A DNA stretch of 64,000 nt from Plantago ovata. Its lineage: Eukaryota; Streptophyta; Magnoliopsida; Lamiales; Plantaginaceae. The DNA is taken from contig CM051457.1 in assembly GCA_028274465.1 (NCBI GenBank), positions 66,314,496 to 66,378,495 on the forward strand, in the 5' to 3' direction. Under the pieces are notes generated by a model. That model searched no databases. It saw nothing but the letters and a program-made list of their open reading frames with translations, and was not told where the DNA came from. The position numbers and the translations under genes were made by a program. Shown piece after piece: positions 18,869 to 30,815 of the stretch (the first letter of the stretch is position 1; each line of letters begins with the position of its first letter).

Positions 18869-20483
18869 TGTTAGGAAACTTGTAATTTTGATGAGCAATT
18901 AACCATGCTAAATTAAGGAAATTCCAGTAACTAGTACTCTTAAGGTCCATAGGAATTTAGAATTTTAAGGACATTGTAAAAGAGGAACGTTTGCTGATGA
19001 CTTAGTTTAGGTGCTAGATAAGTTATTTCTTTTGCGTATGATGTATTTTATTTTCTGAAAAGAAAATAACTTATTGATGCTTTGGCTTATGATGTATCTT
19101 ATTTTCTGAAAAAAGAGAATAACCTATTGAAGCATTTAGATACCGCTCAGAATCTTGAAGACTTTTGAAGATCTGAAGACTTGAAGAATTCGAAGATCTG
19201 AAGACTAGAAGATTGCTGAAGACTGACATCTACAAAGGCACGTGTTGCTCAGAAAGTGGAAATTTCAGCAACAGCATTGCATAGGTGAAAATCTGAAAGA
19301 CAGAGTAGGTTGTGCTTGCTGAAACTGAGTCTAACCACTTGCTGATGGAACATATGTGCCCCCTTGCTGAAAGTACTTGAATTTGCGCTCCAATGTTACT
19401 GTTTGAATTCTATTCAAATATGCATTAAATGCAAAGCTTACACGCGAAAGACATGAAGACTAGAAGACAAACAAAGACGATGCTGAAAGTACAAAAGCAA
19501 GATAGTGACATGTTAAGGAACAAAAGCCTTAGGATTTGAAATTCAAACGGCTCCTTACTTACACTATAAATAGAGGTCATCCGGCAAAGAGTTGAAGTGT
19601 GTCAACAACGTGATCAAACTCTCACTTGTGCTTTAAAACTCACATACCTTCAAACACTCTTACTGCCATTGATCCGTTCCAAGACTTAAAGCTTGAAAAA
19701 GCTACTTGTAAAGAAGTAGAAAAAACTCGGCTAAGAAATTAGTTAAGTGTTCTTTCTTTCGAACAAGAACAAGTCTTGACACCAGAAACAATCAAACTTG
19801 TTTACTGCAAAGTATTCAAAGATGTGTTTCTTAGATTACTTGTTGTAACTGAATAAGTTATAATTAAGTCATCTCATCCCAAAACTCTCTAACTTAAAAT
19901 ACACCCTTTCAGGCGTGATATTCAGGGGGAACTTAATCGAGCATAGTTTTGCTGATTAAAAGTACCAAGTTTGGTGGAGAACAAGGTTGAGTTCTCTAGT
20001 TTAGGTTGGAGACAAAGCAAGTGTGCTTTGGTTTCTGTTGAATCGCTCTAGATAGGAGATTGTAAGGAACCTCAATGATATCTTAGTGGATTCAGTCCTA
20101 GAAAGGACAAAGTGGATTAGTTGAGAGATTACGCCACTCTCAGATACCACTATAAAAGTGGTTGTGTGATTTACTTACTGTATTTAGTTTTCAGCAAATC
20201 ATATCTGTCTGTACACAGTCACTCACTTCACTTGCTGAAACCTTTACTTACTGAAAGAGCACTTATTGTATCAAAGACTTCCGCTCTCTGATTTTAAGTA
20301 TCAGCAAACCAAGCTACTGTACAGTAACTTACGCTTGGTGAGAAAGTTAAGTATCAGCAAACTCATTACTGAAAAGTAATAAGCACTTGCTGAGAAAGTT
20401 TTAAACGACGAAACTTTGAAAAGACTATTCACCCCCCCCCCCCCCACCCTCTAGTCTTTTCTTGTTGTTTAAATGGACCAACA
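18869..20483 (+). repeat. 3' LTR of Sirevirus A
   Basis: TGTTAGGAAAC to GGACCAACA, 1615 bp. TATAAATA at 19565-19572; only two U3 hairpin units; a longer C run in the U5 hairpin loop, interrupted by one A. The base after the LTR begins TATGT, the likely target duplication (the other copy is off the window). Confidence 0.92.
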
Positions 20484-20589
20484 TATGTAAACATGAACAT
20501 GAATAAAAAAACATATAATATATTACATTGACTTTGTACTAGTACATTTGTCCTTAATAAAGGTTGTCTCTAGGACATACATACTATCA
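20484..20589 (-). repeat. Terminal scrap of a copia LTR
   Basis: About 106 bp ending CTCTAGGACATACATACTATCA, matching the end of the LTRs of element D (CTCTAGGACATATACACTATCA). Sirevirus A inserted into it, so the rest of this LTR lies to the left of the window. Confidence 0.75.
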
Positions 20590-21385
20590 TAAACTGCCTA
20601 TTGATCCGTTCCGAGACTTAAAGCTTGAAACCAAAGCTACTTGTGAAGAAGTAGAATACAAAGCTAAGAAATTAGTTAAGTGTTCTTTCCTCTGAACAAG
20701 AACAAGTCTTGACACCAAGAAACAATATACTTGCTTACTGCAATGTATTGCTAAGTTGATTTTCTCTGATTACCAGTGTTAACTGAAAAGTTAATCTCAA
20801 TAATCTCTTCCCAAACCTCTCTAACTGATAAAAACCACCTTATAGGCATGTTTGTGAGGGGGGACTAATCTAGCATAGTTTTTGCTGATTAAGTGTCCCA
20901 AGTTTGGTGGTGAACAGGTTACAGATCTCTAGTTAGGTTGGAAACAAAGCAAGGGTGCTTTAGTTTCTAGGAATTCTAGTGTTTAGGTGTTGTATGGAAA
21001 ATTATCATCTGGCATAGTGAATTTCAGTCCTAGAATGGACAAAGTGGATTAGCTGAGGGATTACGCCACCCTCAGATACCACTATAAAAGTGTTTGTGTG
21101 ATTTACTTTACTGCAATTTACTTTCAGCAAGTTATTTTGTTTACACTGCTTTATTTGTTTAATTGCTGAAACTGGTTTATGACAAAGCACTTATTGTAGG
21201 ATACTTCGGCACTCTGAATTTTAAGTATCAGCAAACTCATTACTGAAAAGTAATAAATATTTGTTGAGAAAGTTAAGTACCAACAACCTCATTACTGAAA
21301 AGTAATAAGTACATTGATGAGAAAGTTTTTAGACACGAAAAAGTTTTAGAGACTATTCACCTCCCAGTCTCTTAAAGGACCAACA
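20590..21385 (+). repeat. Old Sirevirus LTR fragment H (3' half)
   Basis: Diverged LTR 3' part running from the TTGATCCGTTCC region to AAAGGACCAACA. It matches the F subfamily better than A/G. It lacks the C run: the hairpin here is AGAGACT/AGTCTCT around ATTCACCTCCC, a paired change from AAAAGACT/AGTCTTTT. It is truncated at its 5' side by the copia LTR insertion. Confidence 0.8.
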
Positions 21386-21918
21386 CTCTCACTGTCTTCT
21401 CGGTCACCATGTGGGTTTTTCGGCTTTTTCGTTCGATATGATGGTCCGGTGATATGTTTGGACCCATATTTCGAATCTACGGAGGCCTATATATCTACAA
21501 GATGATTGGAGCCAATTTCCAATGCGGTTAGTCAAAGATTTTGCGGCGACTTTAAACTTGCCTTTCCAAGTATGTTTACTATTTTTTTCTCCTTCCCTTC
21601 TTATTTTCTGTACGTGTGGATGATTCCTCCTTTGATTTGGACGACAAACGTGAGAATTTATAGTTTATCGATTTTGAGTGAATATGTTTCGATTATCCGT
21701 CCATTTGCAGTTGAGTTGTTCAGTTTACCTTACGCCATTGATTCGCTCTCATTATGATACGTTTTCGGTCCGTTATTATACTTTTCGTGTTTAGATATTG
21801 AATAATAATAACATTAATAAAAATAAATGTGATTTTTATATCTAAACTGTATATCAATTAAATCATCATTTTTCAAGTTATGAACATGTTTATGTTGTGT
21901 TGCTCTTTATTAGTGTCA
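21386..21918. other. Unassigned AT-rich DNA
   Basis: About 530 bp with no recognisable coding motif or repeat boundary. An open frame at 21506-21757 is hydrophobic but has no supporting features; I do not call it a gene. The right part grades into the TAA-rich tail of the LINE-type element. Confidence 0.5.
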
Positions 21919-22242
21919 TTAATATTATTATTATTATTATCATTACAATTATTATTATTATATTTCATTATTATTATTTATTAATCACGCAAAATTGGAA
22001 GGGAGTCGAGAGACAAGCTGTGCTCCCACCCCTTTCTGTATACAAAACCTAAGTCTAGAAAGAAGAAAAACACCACTACTAACATCATTTGAATGACTAA
22101 CAGATAAGCGCTTAATGCACGAAAGAGTAACCAAGGCTTCCTCGTCGAGCTCCCCAAAAGTAGAGAAGGCAAAAGGAATGAACGAGTAGCCATGCTCTGC
22201 ACACTTAGAAGAATACTTTCTCTTCTTCTTCTGAACGGCAGT

Positions 22243-22622
22243 CTACAAAGCAGCTCCAGGAACCCAAGAATCCAATCCCCCACCAGCAAAAGGAGAGACA
22301 CCCATGACATCCAAGCAAGCGTCTTTGCCTTGGGACCATTTGTACAACAACAGGTCCGTTGGACGAAGGTCCCGTCCATCATCGGAGAGGAACCCCATAG
22401 GGACCTCTTTCCGCACCGCAACACCAATGGAGCATATATCAACCAAAGTATCGCACACAAGATTTGCCGGAACTTCACCCCCACCTCACTAGAACAGTGA
22501 ACACCGTGGTCACCCCACTGTTCCATCCGATGCACATGACAACTAGAGCAAGAAGATCCATTAGGGAACAAAGGGACCGCCAGGTGATAGCACATCACGG
22601 CTCGGAATTGTCGTGGGATCAT
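22243..22622 (-). pseudogene. LINE C-terminal Cys/His cluster and candidate PD-(D/E)xK-like motif
   Basis: After the RT thumb there is CSSCHVHRMEQWGDHGVHC (C-x2-C-x10-H-x3-C), then VGVKFRQ, and in a shifted frame DTLVDICS, RKEVPMGFLSDDGRDLRPTD and GKDACLDVMGVSPF. The order of a CCHC finger followed by RP(T)D and a downstream K-x3-LDV resembles the R2-type restriction-like endonuclease layout, which cuts target DNA in that family. The assignment is my inference from spacing. Frame changes between the two pieces show it is a pseudogene. Confidence 0.5.
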
Positions 22623-22924
22623 CCGCTACCCCAGCCCGTCAATAGGAATGGTGAAACGGTAATCTTGTGCATGAGGGGCACGCACACAGATAAGAAGAGC
22701 CTCATGTCGACGACTCAGACCATAACGTGACGCCAGATGTGCATCAATGACACCAAAATAGCTCTTTGACAAAGACTTCATGAACTGGGGGCAGGAGAGC
22801 TAGTGGTAACAGAGTGAAAATCGACACCACAAAAGGCCGAGAAAGCGTCCAGAGCAGACTGAAAGGTAGGGCCAGGCGAGTCAATCCCATACCTCGCCAT
22901 AATCCGATCCTGCAAAGAGCTAGA

Positions 22925-23854
22925 CTACAAGCGAGAGGCGAGGAAGGCATACCGACTAACATCCTCAGCGCACAAGATCCCCAGACCCCCAAGTCTTTGA
23001 TGGGTAGTGTGGCAAGCCGCCACTGCCAATCTCCAAAACCGGGCCCTGAGACTGTAACAATCAACTCTAGGAAGTACGCAAGGCCTGATCAAACTAAACC
23101 TGAGCACCCCCTAGAGACATAGGAGGGAAGGTCCTCATAGAAAAAGACAACTTTGCTACCCCTGCACAATTGCGAAGAAGGAGAAGCTCACACTGGGGGT
23201 TATCGAGCCGGAGGATAGCCTCAAATAGAGAGACGGTCTTGGAAACCCGGTGCGCAACTAAACCACTACAAAACCCAAAATCCCCACTAACAGATCGCCC
23301 ACGAATCTTGACTCCCCGGAGTGGACGAGAGATAGAAGCAGGGAAAAGACCATCCATCCTTCCCCGAGGGTCCTCCAACGGCCGAAAAGCTCTGTCTTAT
23401 CTACATTCAAAACCAACCCACGAGTTGGCCCATAGACAATGATGATATCTAACGCCTTGGCTACCATAAGAGTATCACCAATAATAGTGCCGTCATTGAG
23501 ATACCACGCCTGAAGAGAGAGCTCACACGCCTGGTGAATGGCATGAACCAGCGGATGCAGAACCAGGGAAAATAGTAAAGGACCCAAAGGATCGCCTTGC
23601 TGAACCCCCTAAGAAGACCAGAGAACCGAATCACCATAGTAAAGCTGAGCAGGCCGGGAATAGCAAAACTCCACCCAGGGAGAAATGGTCGGGCACCTCA
23701 ACCGAGTCTCCTGAAGAATGGCGCCCCTGTCAACAAGGTTAAAGGTATTCCTGAAATCCACCAAAAGCATAGAAACCCCAACCTCATCACCTCTAGGTTC
23801 CACAAACATGCTGACAGAATGAAGTACTGCCTCACAACCACCTGGCACCCCCAT
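22925..23854 (-). pseudogene. LINE-type reverse transcriptase, degenerate
   Basis: Pieces in several frames: GVPGGCEAVLHSVSMFVE and SMLLVDFRNTFNLVDR (palm, first Asp), WVEFCYSRPAQLYYGD, then after a frame change GPLLFSLVLHPLVHAIHQ and AWYLNDGTIIGD, and further down the thumb-like CELLLLRNCAGVAKLSF. The catalytic box should read Y-x-D-D; here it is YLND, so the first Asp is lost. At least three frame changes separate the pieces. The match is to the non-LTR (LINE) type RT rather than the copia or gypsy type because of the LVDFxNAFN and GPLLFSLVLHPL signatures. Confidence 0.75.
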
Positions 23855-23859
23855 GTTAG

Positions 23860-24739
23860 TGATAGTGTCCTAGAGACAACCAGAATAAAGGAATATTGTA
23901 CTACTTCACAATCAACGTAATATAATATATGTTGTTTATTCATGTTTATGTTTACTTATATATTTATATTACATTGTGCATACAACATGTCATATCTTTT
24001 ATCTGGTTGGTCTGTATCGATATCAAACATGTCCCTAGTGGATGAATGACTGATCACATAATTAGTGGGAACTATGTGAAGTATCATTCATCTCGAATAT
24101 CCCTAGTCGAAGCTCATCTCGGATGTAGGGGTCTGAATGAAGCAATTGAGACTAGTATGCGTGGATGTTATACATGTTATAGCAACTGTGGTTGATCCCA
24201 CGGCCACGGAACGGATCGTTGGACGAGTCCATGATGTTCCCATAACTGCGCATAGTTGTTCGAGGTGATTATCCGAGCAATGGAAGTACCCACCGGATAT
24301 CCCCATCGATGTATACTCTATACTGAGGTGTCTATGGAAACCGGAGTTGTGGAAGTGATGCCATTCGTCCTTAGACTCTCAGGACTTTATCATCACAATT
24401 GTTGAGCCATGGCCTTTGGTTGGAACCAACGCTTGCACCCTTCTGGGGTCATGGCAATAATACAAGGTGTGGATGATAAGTGATCTTTGGAGAGGATTCA
24501 ACTCTCATGTGTAGCATTGGATAGTACTGCTGAAGTCGCCATAGTTGTGTTGGTAAAACCGATGGCCAGCGTAGAGAGTATTTATGATGGTCATAAATAT
24601 GTCTACCTAACCAAACAACTCCCTGAGACGCCATGAGTGCATTAATAGGATAGGCACATCATCGATCCTAAGTGCATACCGAGTCAAACAGATGAAAGGA
24701 CCTTACCATCGCCGCATTGAGTGCAACAGGGTTTACAAC
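23860..24739 (+). repeat. Diverged copia LTR, left part (split by element D)
   Basis: Starts TGATAGTGTCCTAGAGACA, the reverse complement of the LTR end of element D, so it is a plus-oriented relative. It carries the same inner blocks (ATCATTCATC..., CACGGCCACGGAACGGATCG) in diverged form. It ends at the duplication ACAAC (24735-24739), where D inserted. The remainder resumes at 34152. No ORF of note. Confidence 0.75.
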
Positions 24740-26842
24740 TGTAAGAAAATACGGTCAGAGTTACCCCTAGGGTACGCAGCGGAATTTCAAAAGTTTTCTT
24801 AACATGCAGGTTAATTGATTATATATATACCATATATATTAAACACGTCAATTAGAAGACTTACAATACTCCAAAAGCAAGCACAGGTACCAAGTCTTCG
24901 TAATAGTTCGGTGTATCTTTTCCTTCGTCGATGTCGAAGATATCTGCAATACTTTGATTATCTACAAGACAATAAAAGTTAGTTTCCAGCTCCTTGAACC
25001 TCAACCTTGGTATCCAGGGATGAACAACTTATCGATAAGAATTCTAGGATATTCTTAGTATGGCCAAGAAGATGGGGCGGCGGTTTTCCTCCGGTGAGGG
25101 GTGGCGCGCGCGTGGCTCGTATGGAGGTAGGGGAGAGCTTTTATTTTCTCTAAGCAAAACTGGTAGGAAGAATGATATAAAATATGTCTGTTGAATCAAC
25201 CATGTAAAAGCTCTCTAATAGTCTACTATATATAGTAGTCAATAGAAGTCTAATGAATAATCAATTAGACTTCATAAAGATATAAGAATCTAATTCTTAT
25301 CGCACTAGGAAACCAATTCAAGTCTAGTTTCATTCCCAATCAAGTTAGAACTCCCAATCAGGAAAATCTAACTTATCCCTTGATTCTAATAGAGGAAGGA
25401 GTCGAACTCCTTCCCCTACTCCATCTGCGCGCGCGCGCGTCCCAAGGGCAATAGGTGGGTCCCGATTTTGGGACCCACTTATAGTTCTAAGGCAATTCAA
25501 ACTCCAAGTAGATTTTGCCCATGTGCATATATTAATTCTAAATTAACATATCCTTTCAAATCAAACCTCTATTATATTTCAAAAATATAATCTTTAATTG
25601 TATTTATATAAAATACAATTAATCAGCCAATTCAATTAATAATTCCAAATCATTAATTGAGCCACAAATTATTATAATTAATTCCAAATTAATTATAATC
25701 CATCAATCACAATTAATTCTAAATTAATTGCGATTCCATCTTCAAGGATATTCGGATAAGCTGAATCACCACATAGGGTGACCCATAGGGTCTCATTGTA
25801 TTAAGCAAGTCCTAGACAAGGCAAAATGGAATTCCTAGACGGTTCCATTTGCAATATTAATACATGAGGACGTTTGAGAGGTTTCTCAAAGCAAACCCTT
25901 TCGCTGCGAAGTCTGTTGCGCTCAACGCGGCGATGGTAACGTCCCTTCATCTGACTGACTCGAATGCATCTAGGATCAATGAAGTGTCTATCCCAATAAT
26001 ACATGCATGGGCGTCTTCAGTGAGTTGCATGGTGAATCCAATATCTATTATGACTATCATAATAATATTGATACGCTGGCCAGCGGTTTTACCAATCACA
26101 ACTATGAACGACTATGAGCAGTGCTCTCCTGTGCTACACATGAGAGATGAATCCTTCACAGAATCACTTATCATCCCCATTTGTATGTAGCCATAATCCT
26201 GGATCGTGTCTTGGGTCAACTGCTTATTCAGAGCTGACATCGACGGGTCCACCAAGGATATGGGGCAACAAATGTGATGATAAAGTCGTGTAAGTCCAAA
26301 GGACGACTGGCATCACTTCGACAACTTATCGGTTCCCATAGACAGTTCGGTGTAGAGTATACGTTGACGGGAGTGTCCGGTGGGTACTTCCATTGTTCGG
26401 TAATCACCCTTCGAACAACTATGCGTAGTTATGGGAACGTTTCTTGATTGTCCAACAATCGGTTCCGTGGCCATGGGATCGGCTCACACTTTCTCCAACA
26501 AGTATAACCTCCACGCATACTAGTCTCAGTTGGTTCATTCAGACCCCTACATCCGAGATGAACCTCGACTAGGGAGAGTTTGGGATAGACGATAACTCAC
26601 ATAGCTCCCACTATATTTGTGATCGGTCATCTATCCGAGGGGACATGTTTAATATCAATACGGACAGGAATAGAGATATGACAGGCTGTATGCCTGGTGT
26701 AATATAAGTATGAAAGCGATACTCACTAGTCAAACATCAAACATATATTATATTACGTTGACCTGTGTAATAGTACATATATGCCCTTTATAAGGGCTGC
26801 ATGCCCTTAATAAAGACTGTCTCTAGGACATATACACTATCA
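24740..26842 (-). repeat. 3' LTR of copia D
   Basis: From TGTAAGAAAATACGG to ACACTATCA on the plus strand. Contains a GC dinucleotide run (25427-25439), AT-rich blocks with repeated AATTAATT words (25600-25730) and a second GCGCGCGCG at 25104. Nearly the same as the right LTR, differing by small indels such as the GC-run length. Confidence 0.92.
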
Positions 26843-26854
26843 ATCTCCCACTTG
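26843..26854 (-). other. Polypurine tract of copia D
   Basis: Plus-strand ATCTCCCACTTG, that is CAAGTGGGAGAT on the element strand, adjoining the 3' LTR. Confidence 0.7.
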
Positions 26855-26856
26855 GA

Positions 26857-27252
26857 CTAGAGCCAGTCACCTTTATGCTTAATACCCAGATTAGCATAAT
26901 GTGTTAAGTGGACATCCACTGATAAGACCTTGGTGAAAGGATCTGCCACGTTGTCCGTGGTAGAGACACGTTCTGTACTAACTTCTCCTCTATCAATAAT
27001 CTCACGTATAACGTGATACTTTCTAAGTACATGTTTGTTCTTGTTTGTAGATCTAGGCTCCTTGGCTTGAGCGACGGCGCCCGTATTGTCACAATAAATC
27101 GTTATTGGACTAGGAGCAGGAACAACCCTCAATTTCTTCAAGAACTCTGAAATCCAGACAGCTTCTTTCGATGCTTATGATGCAGCAATGTACTCGGCTT
27201 CTGTGGATGAGTCAGCAATCGTGGCTTGCTTAGAACTCTTCCAACAGATAAC
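26857..27252 (-). pseudogene. pol: Copia D RNase H, fragmented
   Basis: C-terminal Pol. The segment nearest RT (27141-27250) has the DSTAESEYIAA-type region but carries stops, then the frame is open from 27141 to 26857: KKLRVVPAPSPITIYCDNTGAVAQA and the terminal ADPFTKVL. It would degrade the RNA strand during reverse transcription. A stop replaces the Trp expected after FKLNG at the junction with RT. Confidence 0.85.
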
Positions 27253-28300
27253 TCATCCATTCAGTTTGAATACGTATCCTGTCTGTGACTTAAAGTCATC
27301 AGGATCTAATTCAAATCCAGCGTCGACATAACCAGACATCTTTAATTCTTGTTCTCCACCAAACACCAAGAACATCTCCTTAGTCCGTCGAAGGTACTTA
27401 AGAATGTTCTTTACAATAGTCCAGTGAGGTACTCCTGGATTCTGTTGGTGTCGACAAGTGACACTAAGCGCATATGCCACATCGGGCCTTGTGCAATTCA
27501 TTGCATACATTATAGACCCTACTGCCGAAGCATAGGGCACACGACTCATTGTCTTTCTTTCTTCATCAGTTTTAGGACTATCCTTAACTGATAAGACAAT
27601 CCCATGCCTAGCAGGGAGAAAGCCTCTCTTTGAGTCGTCCATCTTATAACGCTTCATTATTTTGTCGATGTAGGTCGACTGTGTCAATCCTAACATCCTC
27701 TTGGATCTATCTCTATAGATCTTTATCCCTAGGAGGTAGTTCGCTTCACCCAAGTCCTTCATCGAGAAGGTACTTGATGACCAAACTTTAGTCTCTTCTA
27801 GCATAGAGACATTGTTTCCCATGATCAAAATGTCATCAACATAAATGATCATGAAAACGACTCCCTTGTCGCTGTGCCTAGTGTAGACACAGGGATCCTC
27901 CACGCTCCTGACGAAGTCAAACGATTTGACAGCTTCATCAAAGCAGATATTCCAGCTCCTAGGCGCTTGCTTTAGCCCATAGATAGAACTCTGTAATTTG
28001 CATACAACAGTTGGCCTGGTTTTACTAATAAAACCTTCCGGTTGTACCATATAGACCTCTTTCTCAAGGTTGCCATTGAGGAAGGCAGTCTTTACATCCA
28101 TCTGCCAAATCTCATAATCATAGTAGGCAGCTATTGCAAGTAGAATTCGAATAGACTTCAATTTTGCTACCGGTGAAAAGGTTTTATCGTAATCGATGTC
28201 ATACCTTTGCGTGTAGCCTTTCCCCACAAGTCTAGCCTTGTGCGTTTGTATCTTGCCATCGGCATTTGTCTTTTCGTTTAAAGACCCATTTGCACCCAAT
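27253..28300 (-). pseudogene. pol: Copia D reverse transcriptase (frame offset from integrase)
   Basis: Open RT frame with KARLVGKGYTQRYDIDYDKTF, WQMDVKTAFLNGNL and the catalytic MIIYVDDILIMG box, then KDLGEANYLLGIKI and the connection region SRVPYASAVGSIMYAMNCTR. The catalytic Asp pair is intact. The N-terminal side overlaps the integrase frame by about 50 bp: a one-base insertion near 28260 puts RT out of frame with integrase. The 3' end stops at FKLNG. Confidence 0.92.
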
Positions 28301-29707
28301 AGGTCTACCCCCTTGGGGCAAGTCTACCAAGCTCCAAACTTGGTTCAGGTACATGGAGTCAATTTCCAATTCCATGGCCTCTTGCCATTTGTCTGAGTCA
28401 ATATCAACTATTGCCTCTTTGTAGGTCTCGGGATCTTCCCGATCTGATAAGCCGACATCAAGTTCACCGATGTCTTCTATCATAAGGCTTTGCTTCTGAG
28501 GTCCTTTTAGGATCCTCTTCGACCTACGGAGCTCGATTGGTTCTGGTGCTTTTCTTTTCTGGCTTCGTGTAACACGAACATTATCAGTGGGCACTGATGC
28601 AGCTGGTCGCGCGCCGCGACCCTGTTCCCTAGCGGGAGGCTGCGCTTGTGCAACTTGTTGCACAGGTTGATTGACAACGGGTTCTATTGGTGTGGTTTCA
28701 ACTGTTGATCTAATCACAGGACTCCCATTGACTATGACATGCCTAGCAAGTGTCATATCATTACCCTTGTCTGCTTCGAAAGCTCCCATTGAACTTGAGT
28801 CCAAATCAGAAGATCTAGAGAACTCATGTTCGCGTGTGTCAAAGTCTTGAATTTCTTCAAGTTCTATCATGTCATCTAACCTCTCTTCTTCGAGGTATTC
28901 TGCTTCTAAAAACTTGACGTTTCTAGATACTATCACCTTGTGATCTTCAGCATGATAGAATTCATAGCCTCTCGTCTGACGAGGATAGCCTATGAAATAT
29001 ACTTTGGATGGTACACGGTTCAGAATGTAGATTGAAGTTTGTAGCGCATATCCCCATAGATATTTTGGAAGAGTCGAGAATCCAATCATTGATCTCACCA
29101 TGTCTAACAGGGTTCGATTCCTTCTCTCAGACACACCATTTAATTGTGGTGTACTAGGAGGGGTCCATTGCGATTGAATTCCATTTTCCATCAAGTAGTC
29201 GATAAATTCTTCACTAAAGTATTCACCTCCTCGATCTGATCGAAGAGTGACTATCCTTAGGTTCAATTCATTCTCGACCTCATTCCTAAACTCCTTGAAT
29301 TTCCCAAAGGTCTCGGACTTATTCTTCATGAGATAAATATATCCATACCTTGAGAAATCATCAGTAAAGGTAACGAAGTAAGGATAACCTCCACGTGCTT
29401 GGACTTTAAAAGGTCCACATACATCGTTATGTATGAGCTCTAAGCAGCGAGTGGCACGAACACCTTGTCCAACAAAAGGTTTGTTCGTCATCTTACCCTT
29501 AACAAATGATTCGCATGTACCATATGATTCAAAATCAAATGGTTCTAAGTAGTCCAACTTCCTTAGTCTTTGAATCCGTGTTTCATTGATATGGCCTAGC
29601 CGACAATGCCATAGATAAGATGGATTATTCTTCCTACTTGAAGACGGTTGTTTGTTATGTATTTGAAATAAAGGTAGACTACTTTGCAAAATATATAAAC
29701 CATTCAC
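28232..29707 (-). pseudogene. pol: Copia D integrase with damaged zinc finger and internal deletion
   Basis: GAG-pre-integrase and integrase. The zinc finger begins HCRLGHINETRI, but the second Cys of the C-x2-C pair is gone (GTCESFVKGKM). The catalytic Asp-Asp-Glu is visible in IHNDVCGPF, TLRSDRGGEYF and LNGVSERRNRT. After NRVPSK the frame jumps straight to VYFIGYPRQTRGYEFY, skipping the usual 50 to 60 residues between these blocks, so an in-frame deletion removed them (near 29010). The linker afterwards is acidic, then Arg/Ala/Gln-rich. Integrase would insert the DNA copy; this one is inactive by finger damage and deletion. Confidence 0.88.
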
Positions 29708-29736
29708 TAAGCGAGCTTTTCCATAATACTGGTCAT

Positions 29737-30815
29737 TTAATGAAAAATAACAAGTATTATTAGCAAATCGAAAGGAAAACCCAAATTGTCCAACAATTGA
29801 ATGGAAATAATATTTCTGACAATGGATGGAACAAAATAAATGTTATTAAGTTCTAAACATTGTCCTGAAGGTAAATCTATCTTGTAGCGTCCAACGCGTT
29901 TGGCTTCAACTGGATTGCCGTTCCCAACATGCAAGTCGATTTCACCTTGCTTGACTAGCATGTGATCAATTAGCCCCTGCACATTATTACAAATGTGTGA
30001 GCCACAGGCTGTATCTAATACCCAACCATTGGACTCAAAAGTAGTCATGTTCATTTCAATAACAAACATACCTGAGCTAGAAGCCGGTGGCTTCTTAGCT
30101 TGATCTTCCCTCAGCTTAGGGCAATCTTTCTTCCAATGACCCTTGAGTTTGCAATAGAGACAAATCTCGATCCTAAGTCGAAACTTAGCCATCTTACGAT
30201 TGCGCCCATTCTTTCCACCCTTGTTCCTTTTGGGTCTACGATTGACCCTTAGGAACTCGTTGGCAATGGGTCTTTCAGCAATCAACTCTGTTGCTACCCC
30301 GACATTGGGATCATGAATAGATTGCAAAAATCTTTGCATGATCAAGATAATGGAAGCCTTGGCTTCTAGCTCCAAGCCATATCCAACAAGTTGTAAGAGA
30401 AAGTCAATCAATGACTTGACTTGTTCAGGCGACAGCTCTTCTGTCCCAAGTCTTTGGATAAGCAAGATCTTGATAGCTTCGAACCCTTCACACATCCTTG
30501 GAGTATCCAAGAATGAGGAGAGATATCTCACAATCTCATATGGTTCCTTGTCTCGACATGGTCCAACCATTTCAGACATAGCATTCAGCAACAAGTTCTT
30601 TACAAACTCGACCCTTGCCACTGACATTTCATAATAGCAATCATAGGTTGCCGTAGTGAATTCAGTGGGAGGTGGAGGGATATGTTCTTCCAAGACGTAC
30701 TCAACCTCGTTGTACCATAGCACCTTCCGTACCTCATGGATCCACCCACGTAGTTTGGTCCTGTTAGCTTTTGCAACTCCAAGTTGGCAATAAGCTCGGA
30801 GGACGGTATAGCCAT
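29737..30815 (-). pseudogene. gag: Copia D gag and protease (frameshifted)
   Basis: Start chosen at the ATG at 30815 (MAIPSSELIANLELQKLTG), where the copia gag N-terminus begins. A frame change near 30745 leads into WYNEVEYVLEEHIPPPP and the UBN2-type gag core, then the zinc knuckle CLYCKLKGHWKKDC (C-x2-C-x4-H-x4-C) and the protease WVLDTACGSHICNN (D-T-A). The open frame ends after SIQLLDNLGFPF. Gag packages RNA in the particle. The protease triad is D-T-A, as is common in copia elements. Confidence 0.87.

Larger units (their letters stand above)
1..20483 (+). mobile_element. Sirevirus-type Ty1/copia element A (5' end outside window)
   Basis: A plant copia retrotransposon of the Sirevirus kind: gag, protease, RT and RNase H in the usual order, then an extra long ORF before the 3' LTR. 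The same order is seen in full in element G on the other strand, which serves as the internal reference. The left LTR, primer site and most of gag lie outside the window. The integrase is deleted, and two later insertions interrupt it: solo LTR S1 and gypsy element B. The 3' LTR ends at 20483 and abuts a copia LTR scrap, so A jumped into older retrotransposon DNA. It is defective because of nonsense codons, a frameshift and the deletion. Confidence 0.9.
21919..23859 (-). mobile_element. 5'-truncated LINE-type retroelement with TAA-rich tail
   Basis: Reads on the minus strand from about 23856 (where a copia LTR has inserted or truncated it) down to a 3' tail of repeated AAT/TAA units (21919-21984 on the plus strand as ATT repeats). 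It encodes, in scattered frames, an RT domain, a C-terminal Cys/His cluster and a possible nuclease-like motif. It is the same kind of non-LTR RT pseudogene that is widespread in plant genomes. It lacks everything upstream of RT block 2 or 3. Confidence 0.75.

Noticed and set aside
21506..21757. Hydrophobic open frame in unassigned DNA
   Set aside because: AT-rich DNA yields such frames by chance; no motif or neighbour support.
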